64,000 nt of DNA from Mucor racemosus (lineage: Eukaryota; Mucoromycota; Mucoromycetes; Mucorales; Mucoraceae), in NCBI GenBank assembly GCA_027405735.1, contig JAPEHQ010000006.1, positions 2,728,001 to 2,792,000 of the forward strand, read 5' to 3'. Position 1 is the first letter of the stretch; every line of letters begins with the position of its first letter. Position numbers and translations under genes: made by a program. The notes under the pieces were generated by a model. It worked only from the letters and a program-made list of their open reading frames with translations, made no database searches and was not told the DNA's origin. Positions 1 to 11,099 of the stretch are shown here, piece after piece.

Positions 1-655
1 CTGTTTCAGAATTTGGGATGAGGGTATACAAGGGAAAAATGGACGCCAAAAATGGAGGTACCTTTTTGTACACATTTTTGAGGATATCTCCACGAAAAAT
101 CAATATTTTGAAAAACTCTAAATTGGGTCTGAGAGAGCTCAGCGGGCTGGATGACATGAATCCAAAAAAACTGCTACTCAATTTAACAAATATTTTGAAA
201 CTTACTATATAAATGCCCAAAAAAATGAAAAAAAATAAAAGTGCTCAGAATTTCTTTATATTCAACTATGTTATAGAGTGCTTTAAAAAAAGTAAATTTT
301 ATTATTGAAAAGTGGTAGTATAGCTTAATTTTTTCTGGAGATATGAAGCCTCAAAGTTTTCAATCCATTAGCAGTAAAATACGCGTAAAAAATCTGAAAC
401 CTTAGCATTGAAAAATTAATACCAACTGCAAAAAGTAGAATATTTCCGGATACTTATTTTTGGATTAAAGCTGAACAATTCAGGTACAACGACATATAAT
501 TTTTTCTTTATGCTATTTAGTGAAAAACAAAGTTGAGCAGGGATGAAAAGTCGGACTCAATTTTTAAGCAGAAAGCGATGAAACTTACATGTTTTTGAGT
601 CTTTTGTGAAATATAAAATATTTTCAGGAGCTGATATATAGCACAATGTCGTGCA
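1..655 (+). repeat. F1 repeat, copy 1 (cut by the window edge)
   Basis: The sequence from the window start aligns by eye with 20280-20940, 48775-49140, 50625-51245 and 62030-62660. It contains the shared segment beginning GGGATGAGGGTATACAAGG, the motif CCACGAAAAATCAATATTTT and a 64-codon open frame at 18-212 that is also present in other copies. The upstream half of the element lies outside the window. The family is not recognised and no terminal repeats or target duplications were found. The end near 655 is approximate. Confidence 0.75.
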
Positions 656-1582
656 AACTTCAAATAGTTACGAACCTGTGCTCATTTGGTTTATTAGGTA
701 CATAAATATAACAAGCCAAATAGAATCAAAATTTCCCTTGTAGTTTGATCAAATACTGAATCCAAATTTTGGACAAAAATATTGATTTCACTACGAAAAA
801 TGAAGCTATCGGCACAAATAAGTGCTCAGTCCGCTGAATTTATGTTTTATCTTTGAAAGTTCTCTCGTACAAAGAAATAATTTGTTAAATATATAAACCT
901 GGTTGTTCGCTCTTTAGTTGGTAATATATTCTACTGTTTTTATAAGGATGCTGTATATATCCTATACATTATATCTCTTCACAGATGAAATTGCTTCAGA
1001 AAATAGCTATACGCTGTAGCGCAAACTGAATGGACTGTGTAAAACGCTAAAAGGCAGCAGTATAATTTATCAAGCTCAGATTTTTGACAGGTATAGCAGC
1101 ATCATGCCTACCATTGTAAATCGAGGTATTTAATTAGAAATGCATTATCTAACTGATGGTACTACTGCTGAATCAGATTATGGTTAAATATATTCAGCAA
1201 AAACGATTATAAAAGTCTTGTTTAGTACCTTAAAGTTGCATTTATTCAGTCTTCAAAGATTTGACAAGTTTGGATTAAAGGACTTTCAGAGACCTAAATC
1301 GTTCAACTGTAGTGTAAACTCCATTGCAATATATTCAAATAGTAGTAGATCCGCATGATGGTATTTTTTTTTTATATATATAGGAACTTATTCAGCATTG
1401 ATAGCATAAAAATTGCTGTAATGAGAATTGCAGAAATTTCAGGTACAATATATCACTCATTTCTCAAAGTCATATTCTGATATTTCTATTACATATAGAA
1501 TACGTTACTATATAATCATAAAAAAAAAGTATTTTACATATATTTTTATTAATCTAACAGGGAACAATTCATAAAAAAAAAT
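656..1582. other. AT-rich intergenic DNA, nothing recognised
   Basis: About 0.9 kb between the F1 copy and the 3' end of the uS15m gene. No convincing reading frame, tRNA or repeat border is visible. A T-run followed by TATATATA lies near 1366-1381. Confidence 0.6.
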
Positions 1583-2437
1583 TTACAGAGTAATCTCGCC
1601 TTCAACAGCTCTAGGTTCTAAACCTAAACCATTTAAGCATTTATAATATCTATCAGCATCCTTTGATTTAAGGTATTTCAAAAGCTTTGCACGTTGATGA
1701 ACCATGTTGCGCAATTGCTTGTAGTTGTGCTTGTCTTTACGATGTTGATTCAAATGAGAGTTCAAGTTGTGAATACGAACAGTTAAAACAGCAGCTACAA
1801 TAACGAAATGTTAGTATATCAAAACATCTTCTGATCACAATCCGTATATTTACCTTGTACTTCAGGACTACCTGTATCTCCCTCCTTTTGCTTGAACCAG
1901 TCAATAGCTTGATGAACATTCCAAATTTGAACACTCTTGGCATTACCATTTTGAAGACTGACAATTTTTTGCAAGGCTTCTACTTTTTGATGTTCTGCCT
2001 TTAATGCTTCTTCCATACCATCGACAGCAGCCATATGACTAGATTCGACTACCTTTTTAGGAGTTTCCTCAAATAAGAATTGTTGATCTTCCTTTGACAA
2101 AAAGTGTTGATATCCATTACTTTGATCAGCATAAGCACTTGCAGGTGTATGTAAGGTGTTGAAAAAAGGTGCAGGCTTTGATACAATGAAAGAAGGCTTT
2201 GTGCGTTCGAATTCTGCTACTTTGGCAGCACGTTTAGCGAGATTTTCTTTCTTAATTTGCTTGGGATGTTTCTTTGCAAAAGATGTAGCTGACCCATGAA
2301 ATTCTTGTTGTTTTAAAAGACGGCTAGGGGTCTTGGAGACTACATTTTATACATACATAAGTGGGATGAATTATATAAAAAATCTTCAATTGCACTTTAC
2401 CATAACGTCCAGATGAAATACTTAAACGACTCAACAT
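1583..2437 (-). CDS. MRPS28: Mitochondrial small-subunit ribosomal protein uS15m
   Basis: Component of the mitochondrial small ribosomal subunit, bacterial S15 family. Exons in order of transcription: 2437-2401, 2339-1854, 1794-1583, giving 244 aa. The first intron begins GTAAAG and ends TGTAG, the second begins GTAAAT and ends TGTAG; the frame closes exactly. Residues about 164-244 are the S15 domain, with the family signature GDTGSPEVQ at about 166-174, followed by a helix containing SHLNQHRKDKHNY and then HQRAKLLKYLK. The ~160-residue N-terminal extension is basic and typical of mitochondrial S15 proteins, consistent with import. The start is the only Met upstream of the first donor that keeps the frame. 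It is divergent from the exopolyphosphatase gene, sharing a 436-bp spacer. The symbol follows the yeast ortholog name and is inferred. Confidence 0.88.
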
Positions 2438-2873
2438 TATGATATTCTAATAAAGAGAGAAAATGTAAGGCCCTTTCTCCACATATTGATCGAACCCTAG
2501 AAGATTTTGCTGCTCGTTTGCCAGGATCGTGACTGGATTGACTGAATAAACGATACATTCAAATGAAAAAACCTCCGCTAAAATGATCAAGAATTGTGTC
2601 TTTAACATCATTTTTTTAGTATATGATTTATGATAATGTATGATTAAGATAAAAATCTCCTTGATATGGTATGATATCCTCTTTTTTCTTTTTTAAAAAA
2701 TTGATCCATGTTGTTTTATAATCAATCTCGAAATGTATTCCTTTTGACAGTTTTGATGGTGGTAAATGTTGAAACTCAGTATTGCAGTAGCAAGCTGCAA
2801 TTCATCAATTAACGAGGTTTTTTTTGTCTAGTTCTTCTCTTTAGCAAATTGTTTAAGCGTAGCAACACAAAAT
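2438..2873. promoter_or_regulatory. Divergent intergenic region, uS15m / exopolyphosphatase
   Basis: A 436-bp spacer between two divergent starts must hold both promoters. It is AT-rich, with a pyrimidine-rich stretch and T-run just before the exopolyphosphatase ATG. No defined operator was recognised. Confidence 0.45.
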
Positions 2874-4051
2874 ATGAGTCAACTGGAAGTATTTCTCGAC
2901 CAAGTTCATCAAAAATTGCAAGAAAATACTGAATCTAGAAAAGTTATTGTTACAGGCAATGATTCTGCAGGTATTTTATAGCATTTTGAATGTAGAATCC
3001 TCAATTAATTCCCAATATCTTATATCAAGACCTTGATTCTATCATTTCTTCATTGTTATTTGCCTATTTAAGTAGTAAACAAGATGAAACAACATTATAT
3101 ATTCCACTTATCAAGGTTCCCAAAGCAGATTTGGCTCTTCGACCTGAATTAGCCTATGTAATGGGTCTTATTCACCTTGACCATCAAAAGCTTGTGTGTA
3201 TTGATGAAATCACATTAGATCAAAATGCATCCGTAGTGTTGGTAGACCATAACCACCTTACACCACCACTTTCTCAATATGATAACCAAGTGATTGGCGT
3301 TTTGGATCATCATGTGGATGAACATTTCTATCAATCAGCACCATTGCGTCGCGTGGAAATGGTAGGATCCTGTGTTACTTTAGTATTGGAACATTTCCCA
3401 GATCATCTTTGGACCAATAACAAGGAAATTGCACAACTTGCCCTGGGTCCATTATTAGTAGATACAGTTAATTTAAAATGGGAATTGGGTAGAACAACTG
3501 AATTAGATGTTGCAGTGTATCACAAATTGATTGGATTATTATATCAAGTTCAAGCAGACTCTGCTTCTGCTTCTGCTTCTTCAACATCACTTACTGATGA
3601 TTATTTTAAAGCAATTGAAAAAGTAAAATCTCAAGTAGATACAATGTCAAGTTACGATATTTTGAGAAGAGATTACAAGGAATTTGTTGTTGATGGATAT
3701 CGTATCGGCACAAGTGCAGTTACATGGCATTTTAGAGCATGGGCAGAAAGGAACAGCGCAGAAGAAATCAAACAAGCAGCTATTGATTATGCAAATAAGC
3801 GTCAATTAGATATGGAGGTTATCTTTACTGCATTCGATCATAATGGTGAATATCGTCGTCAATTGGCTGTTTTCGTTATGCAGCCCAAATTACAGATAGT
3901 TCAAGACAATTTGGAAAAGAATTCTGATATTCAGTTAAATCCTATCAAAGAATTCAATATTGCAGGATTTTATGATCAAGGCAACATTCGAATGTCTAGA
4001 AAACAGGTGTGGCCCTTGTTGAAGCAGTTGATTGAACAACATGAAAAATAG
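2874..4051 (+). CDS. PPX1: Exopolyphosphatase, DHH family (PPX1-like)
   Basis: Manganese-type DHH/DHHA2 phosphoesterase that in the yeast PPX1 group removes terminal phosphates from polyphosphate; prune-type cyclic-nucleotide or short-chain activity is an alternative. Exons 2874-2970 and 3030-4051 give 372 aa (yeast PPX1 is about 400). The intron begins GTATTTTATAG and ends TCAAG and splits the Asp codon of motif I. Visible motifs: GNDSADLDS around residues 29-36 (metal-binding DxD), LVDHN at about 103-107, and the hallmark LDHH at about 124-127. The C-terminal half resembles DHHA2, containing YKEFVVDGYRIGTSAV. A serine/alanine run (SASASASS) around residue 210 is a local low-complexity insertion. 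No targeting signal is seen, so the protein is probably cytosolic. The F-box gene starts 174 bp downstream on the same strand. Confidence 0.88.
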
Positions 4052-4225
4052 ACGAAATGGTAATGGATAGAACACATTAGCCAATCAAATAACAGCTCTT
4101 GGCAAACGTGATATTGTATAGAACTCTTTGAAGTCTTTTTGTTTCCTTTTGGTAAAACGAAAAGGTTAAATGTGAGCAAAAGAGAATAAACGTACACAAT
4201 ATTTTCCCATCTTTCTTTTCTTTAC

Positions 4226-5245
4226 ATGTTTAAAAAACCCTTCAAACTTTCATTTGGTAATAAAACCAAAAAAACTCTTTCAAACAAGCCTGATCGTATA
4301 TCACATTTACCCAAAGAATTATTACAATGTGTTTACCAACAACTTGATATTCAGGATATACAAGCCTTTAACCAAACATGCCGCTCATTCCATAAAGTCG
4401 TGATTCAGCCATCTTCTAAAGCTGCCTGGATTATGACTCAATACGGTGCAAGATTTGCTCTTTATTATGCATTATTGGCTATCCCTCAACATTGTCATGG
4501 CGATTTCCTGCACATGTTGTTTAATCGAGGGGCTGCTGTACCACGCCATGTGTTGCAACGTTTAATTCAAGTTTATCTTAAACCTGTCGAAAAACGTCGT
4601 CGTCGTTCTAGTTTTGATACATTTGATTTGGATGCTTTTTTTGCTCAACAGGTACAATTATTATCATTTGATGGATATGCTACTATCCTTCAAAAGGGTC
4701 ACGAACTTTATGGTAATGATCTTGATTTACAAGCAAATTATCATGACCTGATAAATATGCCTATATCTACTTGGTACTTTCCTGCTCCTGCACCGGTTGA
4801 TAATAACTTGAGACCATTACTAAAATTGGCTCAAATCGAGCCGACCACATTTGCTCTGATAGATCTTGTGTTTACTTTTGATCCAGTTGCACGTGCGTCG
4901 CTTTGGGAAGCTGCATTGTTGATTCTATTTGATGAAGCATTTAGATCTACTGCTCCTACTCCAGATAGACTGGCTCAATTACTCAATTTACCTCTATCAG
5001 ACAAAGTACATTTGGTGGGCCCTTTGACAGATCAACAGCTATTCTGTCAAGTCTTTGCAAATTTTTTTATGAAATACCCTGTTGGCTATTGTCCATCAAG
5101 GACAATGCATAAGTTGTTAGCATTACTCAAGCAATATGCTAAACCTAATTTCAACATTGATGTTGCATTAGAACATATGGTTCATGCAAATTTGGGTCGC
5201 TCTGATACCATTGATTCTGTTGATAAATTTTTAAAGCAATCATAA
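4226..5245 (+). CDS. F-box protein
   Basis: Single-exon gene, 339 aa. Residues about 24-62 fit an F-box, with the core HLPKELLQCVYQQLDIQDIQ followed by an aromatic/cysteine-containing second half (FNQTCRSFHK). F-box proteins bind Skp1 and select substrates for SCF ubiquitin ligases; that function is inferred from the domain. The first 20 residues are strongly basic. The remainder has no recognised repeat (no LRR, WD40 or Kelch) and reads as a helical domain, so the substrate cannot be guessed. A basic patch KRRRRSSF lies near residue 130. The gene converges on the UBX-domain gene, whose stop is only about 80 bp away, so the 3' ends probably overlap. Confidence 0.8.
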   Translation: MFKKPFKLSFGNKTKKTLSNKPDRISHLPKELLQCVYQQLDIQDIQAFNQTCRSFHKVVIQPSSKAAWIMTQYGARFALYYALLAIPQHCHGDFLHMLFNRGAAVPRHVLQRLIQVYLKPVEKRRRRSSFDTFDLDAFFAQQVQLLSFDGYATILQKGHELYGNDLDLQANYHDLINMPISTWYFPAPAPVDNNLRPLLKLAQIEPTTFALIDLVFTFDPVARASLWEAALLILFDEAFRSTAPTPDRLAQLLNLPLSDKVHLVGPLTDQQLFCQVFANFFMKYPVGYCPSRTMHKLLALLKQYAKPNFNIDVALEHMVHANLGRSDTIDSVDKFLKQS

Positions 5246-5326
5246 CGTTTTATTTGATCTTGTTTTATATACCCTTCACTCCTTCTCCTCCAAATTAATT
5301 GTATATATAATAAAAAAAATCCCCTT

Positions 5327-6903
5327 TTAATCTTCTTCGTCATTATCATCGTCTTCTACTACAAGTGTTGCACTTGGCCATAAGCTTTTGATATCAATTA
5401 ATTTTTGTTGAGATGGTGGAAACTCCATTCGAGGATATGGAGTATGCATAGTGAATTTGAACTCATGAGTATAATTTTTGGGTGCCTTTACCTTTTCCTC
5501 AGTGGGCGCACCTTCCTCTTTAAGTAATGGGTAAACCTCAACAAACTTATATAAATCATCTACAGTTGCTTCTTTATCAAATTGGCGAATAACTCGATCA
5601 CCATCTGCTAAACGGAAACTTAATTTAGCGAAATCAGATGTTGGTTCTTGTGGTAAATTTGTGAAAAGATGGTGAATATATTGTTGACGTTTTTGTTCTT
5701 GCAAATCTGCTAATTCTTGTTGTCGACGTTTCTCATCTTCTAAAGCTTGTTGACGTTCTTTTTCTTGTTCAGCTAAACGAGCCTTTTCTTGATCTTGCTT
5801 GAGAGATTCATGATAGGCAGCATCTTGATCTACTCGCAATTGGCGTTCCATCTCACGTTGTTGACGCTCATTTAAGAGTCGATTGACGACAGCTCCATGG
5901 CGATCCATAGCAATATCAATTTGACTAATAAGTTCCTCAGGATGACATGCACCTTCAATGCGTTCAATGACAGTCATTTTGGGTGTAGAAGCGCCTTGGA
6001 GTGCAATCAATGCCATAAAAGGGTATGTAGAAGCTTGCAATGTATAACTGACTTTATGTGCTTCAGTCTCACGAACATTACCAGCCCAGACGAGGATATT
6101 CTTATCATGAATGAAATTCACGACACGATCTGATGTGAGTGCATCTCTAAATTTAAAAATGATAAATAGGGATTTTCATTTATATATTAAAGAATTTTAC
6201 CTGCAGAATGTTTCTGTGTCATCATGATCTTCACTATATAATAACACCAACATGAATCTTAAATCTTTGCGAGCCTTCTCTAATGCTTGAGAATAACCTC
6301 CTCTAAAGAACTCAATATGATGTGAACCATATTTGTTTTCAAATGATTCTATAAATTCTACAGCCAGTACACGAGGATCTCTTTTTTTCTGCGTGATGGC
6401 AGGACGAGCCATTATAATACGAGCTATTTTAACATTAATATAAGGGGAGGGGGGTTGTAAATTGACATTTTGTATACATTACATGCAAATGATAAAATCG
6501 ACCAGGTAATGTTCCATGCCATACCAAAAGGCCAGAACAAAATAGAGAGTAATGAGGAAGGTCTCCTTCTTGTTGTTGCTGATGTTGATGTAGTTGACGT
6601 AGACCTTAATCCAGCAGGAATACTAGTCGTAGTAGTGGTACTACTAGCTACTTCATATTCTAATTCCTCACGCTTCTTTTCTTGGGAGCCACTCTCATAA
6701 ATATGTTGGATAGCTCTTTCTAAATTCCAATCATATTCAATTAACTGACCAATAGCTTCTTCAAGGTCTTGAATTTGGGTTATAGTCTATTTTATCTTTG
6801 AATATCAATATGAATAGGATCTTTAAAATCGAGTGATGCAGCATACCTGATATTGACTCAATTTATCTCGTTGCTCATCATTTAATGTATCTAAAGAAAC
6901 CAT
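5327..6903 (-). CDS. UBXD8/FAF2-like UBA-UAS-UBX membrane protein
   Basis: Likely ER/lipid-droplet adaptor that recruits Cdc48/p97 in ER-associated degradation, by homology to FAF2/UBXD8 and yeast Ubx2. Exons: 6903-6847, 6786-6483, 6423-6201, 6146-5327, giving 467 aa (human FAF2 is 445). Domain order: UBA-like helices about 8-52 (DLEEAIGQLIEYDW); a Ser/Thr-rich linker; a hydrophobic hairpin about 97-121 (LLSILFWPFGMAWNITWSIL); a UAS thioredoxin-like domain starting near RDPRVLAVEFIESFENKYG; a charged Glu/Gln/Arg coiled coil; and a C-terminal UBX domain beginning near SFRLADGDRVIRQF. The third exon contains a tempting internal Met (MARPAI), but the upstream exons supply UBA and hairpin in frame, so the start at 6903 is preferred. 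The protein ends in an acidic tail. It is divergent from LSm3. Confidence 0.87.
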
Positions 6904-7132
6904 TTTCTTTGTTTATGTATATATGTTTATCAAAAGAAAAACAGCGAGAGAAAAAGGGAGTTTTTTTTAATAAATAATGCCACGCATTTACGGACTACAG
7001 ATGAACTATCTACCATATACGGCAGTTTGAAAAATGAACAGAAGGAAACGTCATCTACAGACTCCCAAAACTTTCAAAACTCCCTTTCCACCACACATAA
7101 AATTTTTTTAACCTATTTAAATAATATCTAAT
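6904..7132. promoter_or_regulatory. 229-bp divergent promoter, UBX gene / LSm3
   Basis: The two start codons lie back to back with 229 bp between them. An A/T-rich stretch (TTTTTTTTAATAAATAA) lies near 6961-6977 and a pyrimidine-rich tract near 7060-7090 precedes LSm3. No specific factor site was recognised. Confidence 0.45.
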
Positions 7133-7609
7133 ATGGCTGAAGTAAAAGCTCCATCTGCAGACATTGGTTCTGTTGAAGAACCTCTTGATCTCGTTAGACT
7201 CTCTTTAGATGAACGTGTTTATGTTAAATTAAGAGGTGATCGTGAATTACGCGGTAAATTGAATGTAGGTGAATTGTTTTATTTGTATCTTGTCCCAATC
7301 AATGTAACTTGTATATATTTGAGTATAGGCTTATGATGGTCATTTAAATATGGTCCTTGGAAATGTCGAAGAAACTATTACAATTGTTGATATCAATGAA
7401 GAAACATTGGAAGAAGTAATTAGAGTAAGTCTTTCAATATTGATTTGAAATTTCAGTGGTTTTAAAGGATTTTTACTAGACCGTCAAGAGAAATTTCGAT
7501 ATGCTTTTCGTTCGTGGCGATGGTGTTATCTTGGTAATTTGATATTGTATTAAAATATCAGATTGATACTAATGTATTTATGTAGGTTTCCCCTCCTTCA
7601 AGAGCATAA
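7133..7609 (+). CDS. LSM3: U6 snRNA-associated Sm-like protein LSm3
   Basis: Subunit of the Lsm2-8 ring (U6 snRNA stability and splicing) and the Lsm1-7 ring (mRNA decay). Exons 7133-7264, 7329-7424, 7480-7533 and 7586-7609 give 101 aa, the normal family size. All three introns are phase 0. The Sm1 motif spans about 23-72 ([16 protein letters not shown], then [16 protein letters not shown]) and the Sm2 motif about 80-98 ([18 protein letters not shown]). The acidic start ([19 protein letters not shown]) is typical of LSm3. The last exon is only 24 bp, which automated prediction could easily miss; without it the frame reads into intron and loses the final Sm2 strand. Confidence 0.92.
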
Positions 7610-8448
7610 CTACAGCTTAAAAAAATTACAGCAATCATACAATTCCTTTTATATTTAATTTGAATAATATATTGAAGAACACACAATCAAACAAAACACA
7701 AACACAAACACTCTTACACCCGCAAAAGACACAATCATACTACATACGATTTGTATTTGTCATTTTTTTTCGTACATAAAAGATATATATTACATACATA
7801 CTCGAGGAAATGTCAAGTTTTAACTTTTATTTTTGCGATCTACGACAATGATGTATCCATGGTCTGTTTGGAATGGCATTATATCAAGTAGAATTATATT
7901 TAAAAAGGGTGCAGTGTAAGGGATTTTATACTACCGATTGTAACATTGGACCATTAGCAAAATCCTGTAACAAACGAAATAATTTTTAAAACATGAGGGA
8001 GTTGCAGATGTGTCTCATTCAAGTTTATAATTTGATGTTATGTCATTATCGAACCTTTTAAATTTCATGCCGAAATAGCTCCAAATGTTGTAAAACTTGA
8101 ATTTCAATTTAGCAAATGCTTTTTGATGGTAAATGGCAAGCCAGAGATCAAACAATAAGCGGCAAATGATGGCTTGCTCTGAGAAACGGTTCGCCATAAT
8201 TATATTTACCAAGTGCTACGAAACGGTATTCGTTATTTAAAAGTCAAAAGGCATTTAGCTTAATGGGATCAACCAACGAAACAAAATTATGCCTATTATA
8301 CAGCATGTCAAATATTTCATTATACTATGTACACGATGTGTAGCTTTTATTTACACTATCTCGCTTAATTTAACAGCATTTTCAATGGCTTAACGATATA
8401 TAAACTGATTAAGAGACTGCAACAAACGTTTTAAGCGTATTGAGGTAT
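7610..8448. other. Intergenic, no gene seen
   Basis: About 0.8 kb between LSm3 and the first F2 repeat. A CA-rich stretch (7685-7735) follows the LSm3 stop and may lie in its 3' UTR. Nothing else was recognised. Confidence 0.55.
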
Positions 8449-9610
8449 GCAAGCTTATTAAAATCTCGAGATAATTGACATTTTAGATGGAGTTTCTAAG
8501 CGGGGTAAAAGCAAGTGTTTTACTTTTGAAGCCTTTATACTCGCTGAAAAATTAGCATGAACAGAAATAACTCTTTTAGCAAGATTCTATAACATATCAA
8601 GTATAGCCTTACATTTTTCATTTTCTGATTATCTATTGAAATGGGGGCACGCTCCAATTTTGAGTATCATCATATAAAATTGTATAATAAGATATGCACA
8701 TCTGACTGAGCTTCAATTCAAAAAAGTGTTCAAATGGAAAAAAAATCCAAAAAAATCCAAAAAAATCCTTGTATGCTTAATTACTCACAAAAATGCATAG
8801 TAAGTTGAACTAGCGTATTAAATATCTTGGGTTTAGTTTTTAATTCTGAATCGATCTGTGTAGGCTTTGAAAATTTTTTTCTCATAAAATCCCTAGTAAA
8901 TTTAATGTGAAATTTTAACGGTTTTTGATCAAAAAGTACCCTTCATTCAAATGCAACCCTAGAATATTTTATTTTCACATTATGCGCAACAAAATTATCT
9001 ACAAAATGAATATTTATACGTAGCTGTAGCCCTATTTTTCGTAGGGATATTAATTTTTTTTAATCAATTTTTTGATCGGCGGAAATTTATCCTTGTATAT
9101 CCTCGTCCAAAATTGATCATTTTTTGTATCACCAAAAATTAATCATTCAACCTCAATTTTCTCGACGAAAAATCAATATATTTTGACGAGGTAAAATTCG
9201 TTAGATAGGCGCTAATGAGTACTATCTTATGGTTTTAGTTTTGCATACTTGTCATCCCTTCATGGATCTCTATACCACAAAAAGAGCTCTCACAAAATTT
9301 ATAAAAAAATAAAAAAAGTCTTTACAACGATCCAAAACCTAGATATCCTGGTAGAGAATGAAAAATAAAGTAGACTTTACTTAATAACCATCATTGCAAT
9401 ACCTTAGTATTTTCTCGAGTTATTTTCATTTCCAATGCGGTTTCTCATTTTAAGCTGGCCATTTCTGCATCATTCAAATTTATGAAACAATCGCTATAGT
9501 AACCATCCTTGCTTTATTTAATAAAACTTGTAGCTGGGACAATAATGTTGAACGGATAGATACTGTTTTTGAAAACAAGTTTTTGCTAAAATTGATCACG
9601 AGTACAAATA
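8449..9610 (+). repeat. F2 repeat, copy A
   Basis: About 1.16 kb that aligns along its whole length with 14451-15619 and more loosely with 16088-17210, all in the same orientation. It starts GCAAGCTTATTAAAATCTCGAG and ends near TTGATCACGAGTACAAATA. It holds the landmark GGGGGCACGCTCC and the motif TCGACGAAAAATCAATAT. The divergence and the lack of an open frame suggest an old non-coding element. No target duplication was found. Confidence 0.8.
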
Positions 9611-10853
9611 CATATATATGTGAAAGAAAATAATGTTACGTCTACAGCACTACGGCTAATTCTTATTGAATATGCAGTTAATACGCAAGTAATACGCACA
9701 TATTACCGCACAACGGAATACGGTGGTGCGGTAAAAGGCTCATACTACCTTGCATAATACGGTGGTAAACCTTGCATATATATTACCTGCATACTCTAAC
9801 GTTTTACTCAAAATTTGATGCTTTCTACTGCCTCTCTACATTCCTAAATCTTTTTTTATTTGCTCAGTTTGGATATATTACCATCATATTACACCGTAAA
9901 TATACTATACTACTACCACTACGGAAAAAACAATATAATTTTGATTTTTAACATTATTTAACTAAGAAAACTATGATAACATTAAATAATGCAAATAAAT
10001 GAAAACACAAAACACTTACGTACATTCATGTACATTTACATACATTCACGTATATATTAATTAATGTTAACATATTTTTAGATTATTTTTCCTGTGGTGT
10101 GCTATTGGTGTTTACACGAGAAAAGAACATAATTTTATTTGCTACAGTAATAGTTCCTTTAATTTCAATACACGTTGGTTTATTGCTGGCCTGTATTTAA
10201 TTATATTATCCAGATGTTAGCGCTTCATTACCCATTTCACTACTTATAGATGAATCTCAGCCAGATCCAATACACGCGCTAATCTTTACAACAATACAGA
10301 CAACACGATTATTATAGAGCATATCATTAGACATAGAAGTAGTCGTCAGACAAGCCTTCTTTAAGAGTGGATAAACATGTAAACAAATTACTAACGTAGC
10401 ACTTCAAATAAAGGACTTTTCCTGGTAATACCAATTTATACTAGATATCCAAATTTATGCAGCATATTGATAAACACATTTTTGCAAGATTTATTTTAAT
10501 CTTACTATTTTCAAACAACTGGGGGAAATCAGGATATTTATCAGAGTATCAGAGAAGACGATATACAACAACCTTAAAGACTACATAATTACAGATTAAT
10601 TTACTTCAATATAAAGATAATACTGTAAAAGAATATTTATTACCTTACGTAGACAGAGTTTATATGGTTTGGCTACTACAAATCAAGTCAGTTCCTATTC
10701 ATACAGTATAAAACAATATAAATTATGTACCAACTGGATAATTTTTGAAGAAATTAAGTCAACTTTTATGAACAAAAGATCTTTATGAATAAGATGAAGA
10801 CAACCTAATAAAATGTGGTAAGCATTAAAATTAAAAGTCGAACTGCTATCATA
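9611..10853. other. Intergenic with a tract of GCGGTA/TAATACG words
   Basis: No gene seen. At 9703-9734 the arms TTACCGCAC and GTGCGGTAA form a perfect 9-bp stem, and GTAATACG/ATACGGTGGT words recur over 9680-9780. The remainder up to the Tc1-like element is AT-rich and unexplained. Confidence 0.5.
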
Positions 10854-11066
10854 CAGTGAGTTCCAAAACCCTTTCAACGTTTTGAAATTTTGAATGAAAC
10901 TAGCCATATCTTTCGCAATTTCAATCGGAGATATTTTAAATTTCTATTATAAGTAATTTGAAATATTTCCAATAATTTGCAAAAAATCCGACCTAATTAT
11001 TTAAAGTTCCGCAAAAAATATGTCAATTCAAAAACGGGTACATCATTGAAAGGGTTTTGGAAGCAT
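10854..11066 (+). repeat. Left 213-bp terminal inverted repeat of the Tc1-like element
   Basis: Inverted partner of 12279-12491. Its outer end has CCAAAACCCTTTCAA and its inner end has the reverse complement TTGAAAGGGTTTTGG, so each repeat carries two probable transposase-binding motifs facing each other. Confidence 0.92.
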
Positions 11067-11099
11067 TACCAAAAAAAAATTGAAGTTTATTAAACGCAG

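Noticed and set aside
6197..6412. Separate 71-aa gene starting MARPAITQKK
   Set aside because: It is an internal exon of the UBX-domain gene; upstream exons supply the UBA and hairpin in frame and the downstream exon continues the UAS domain.
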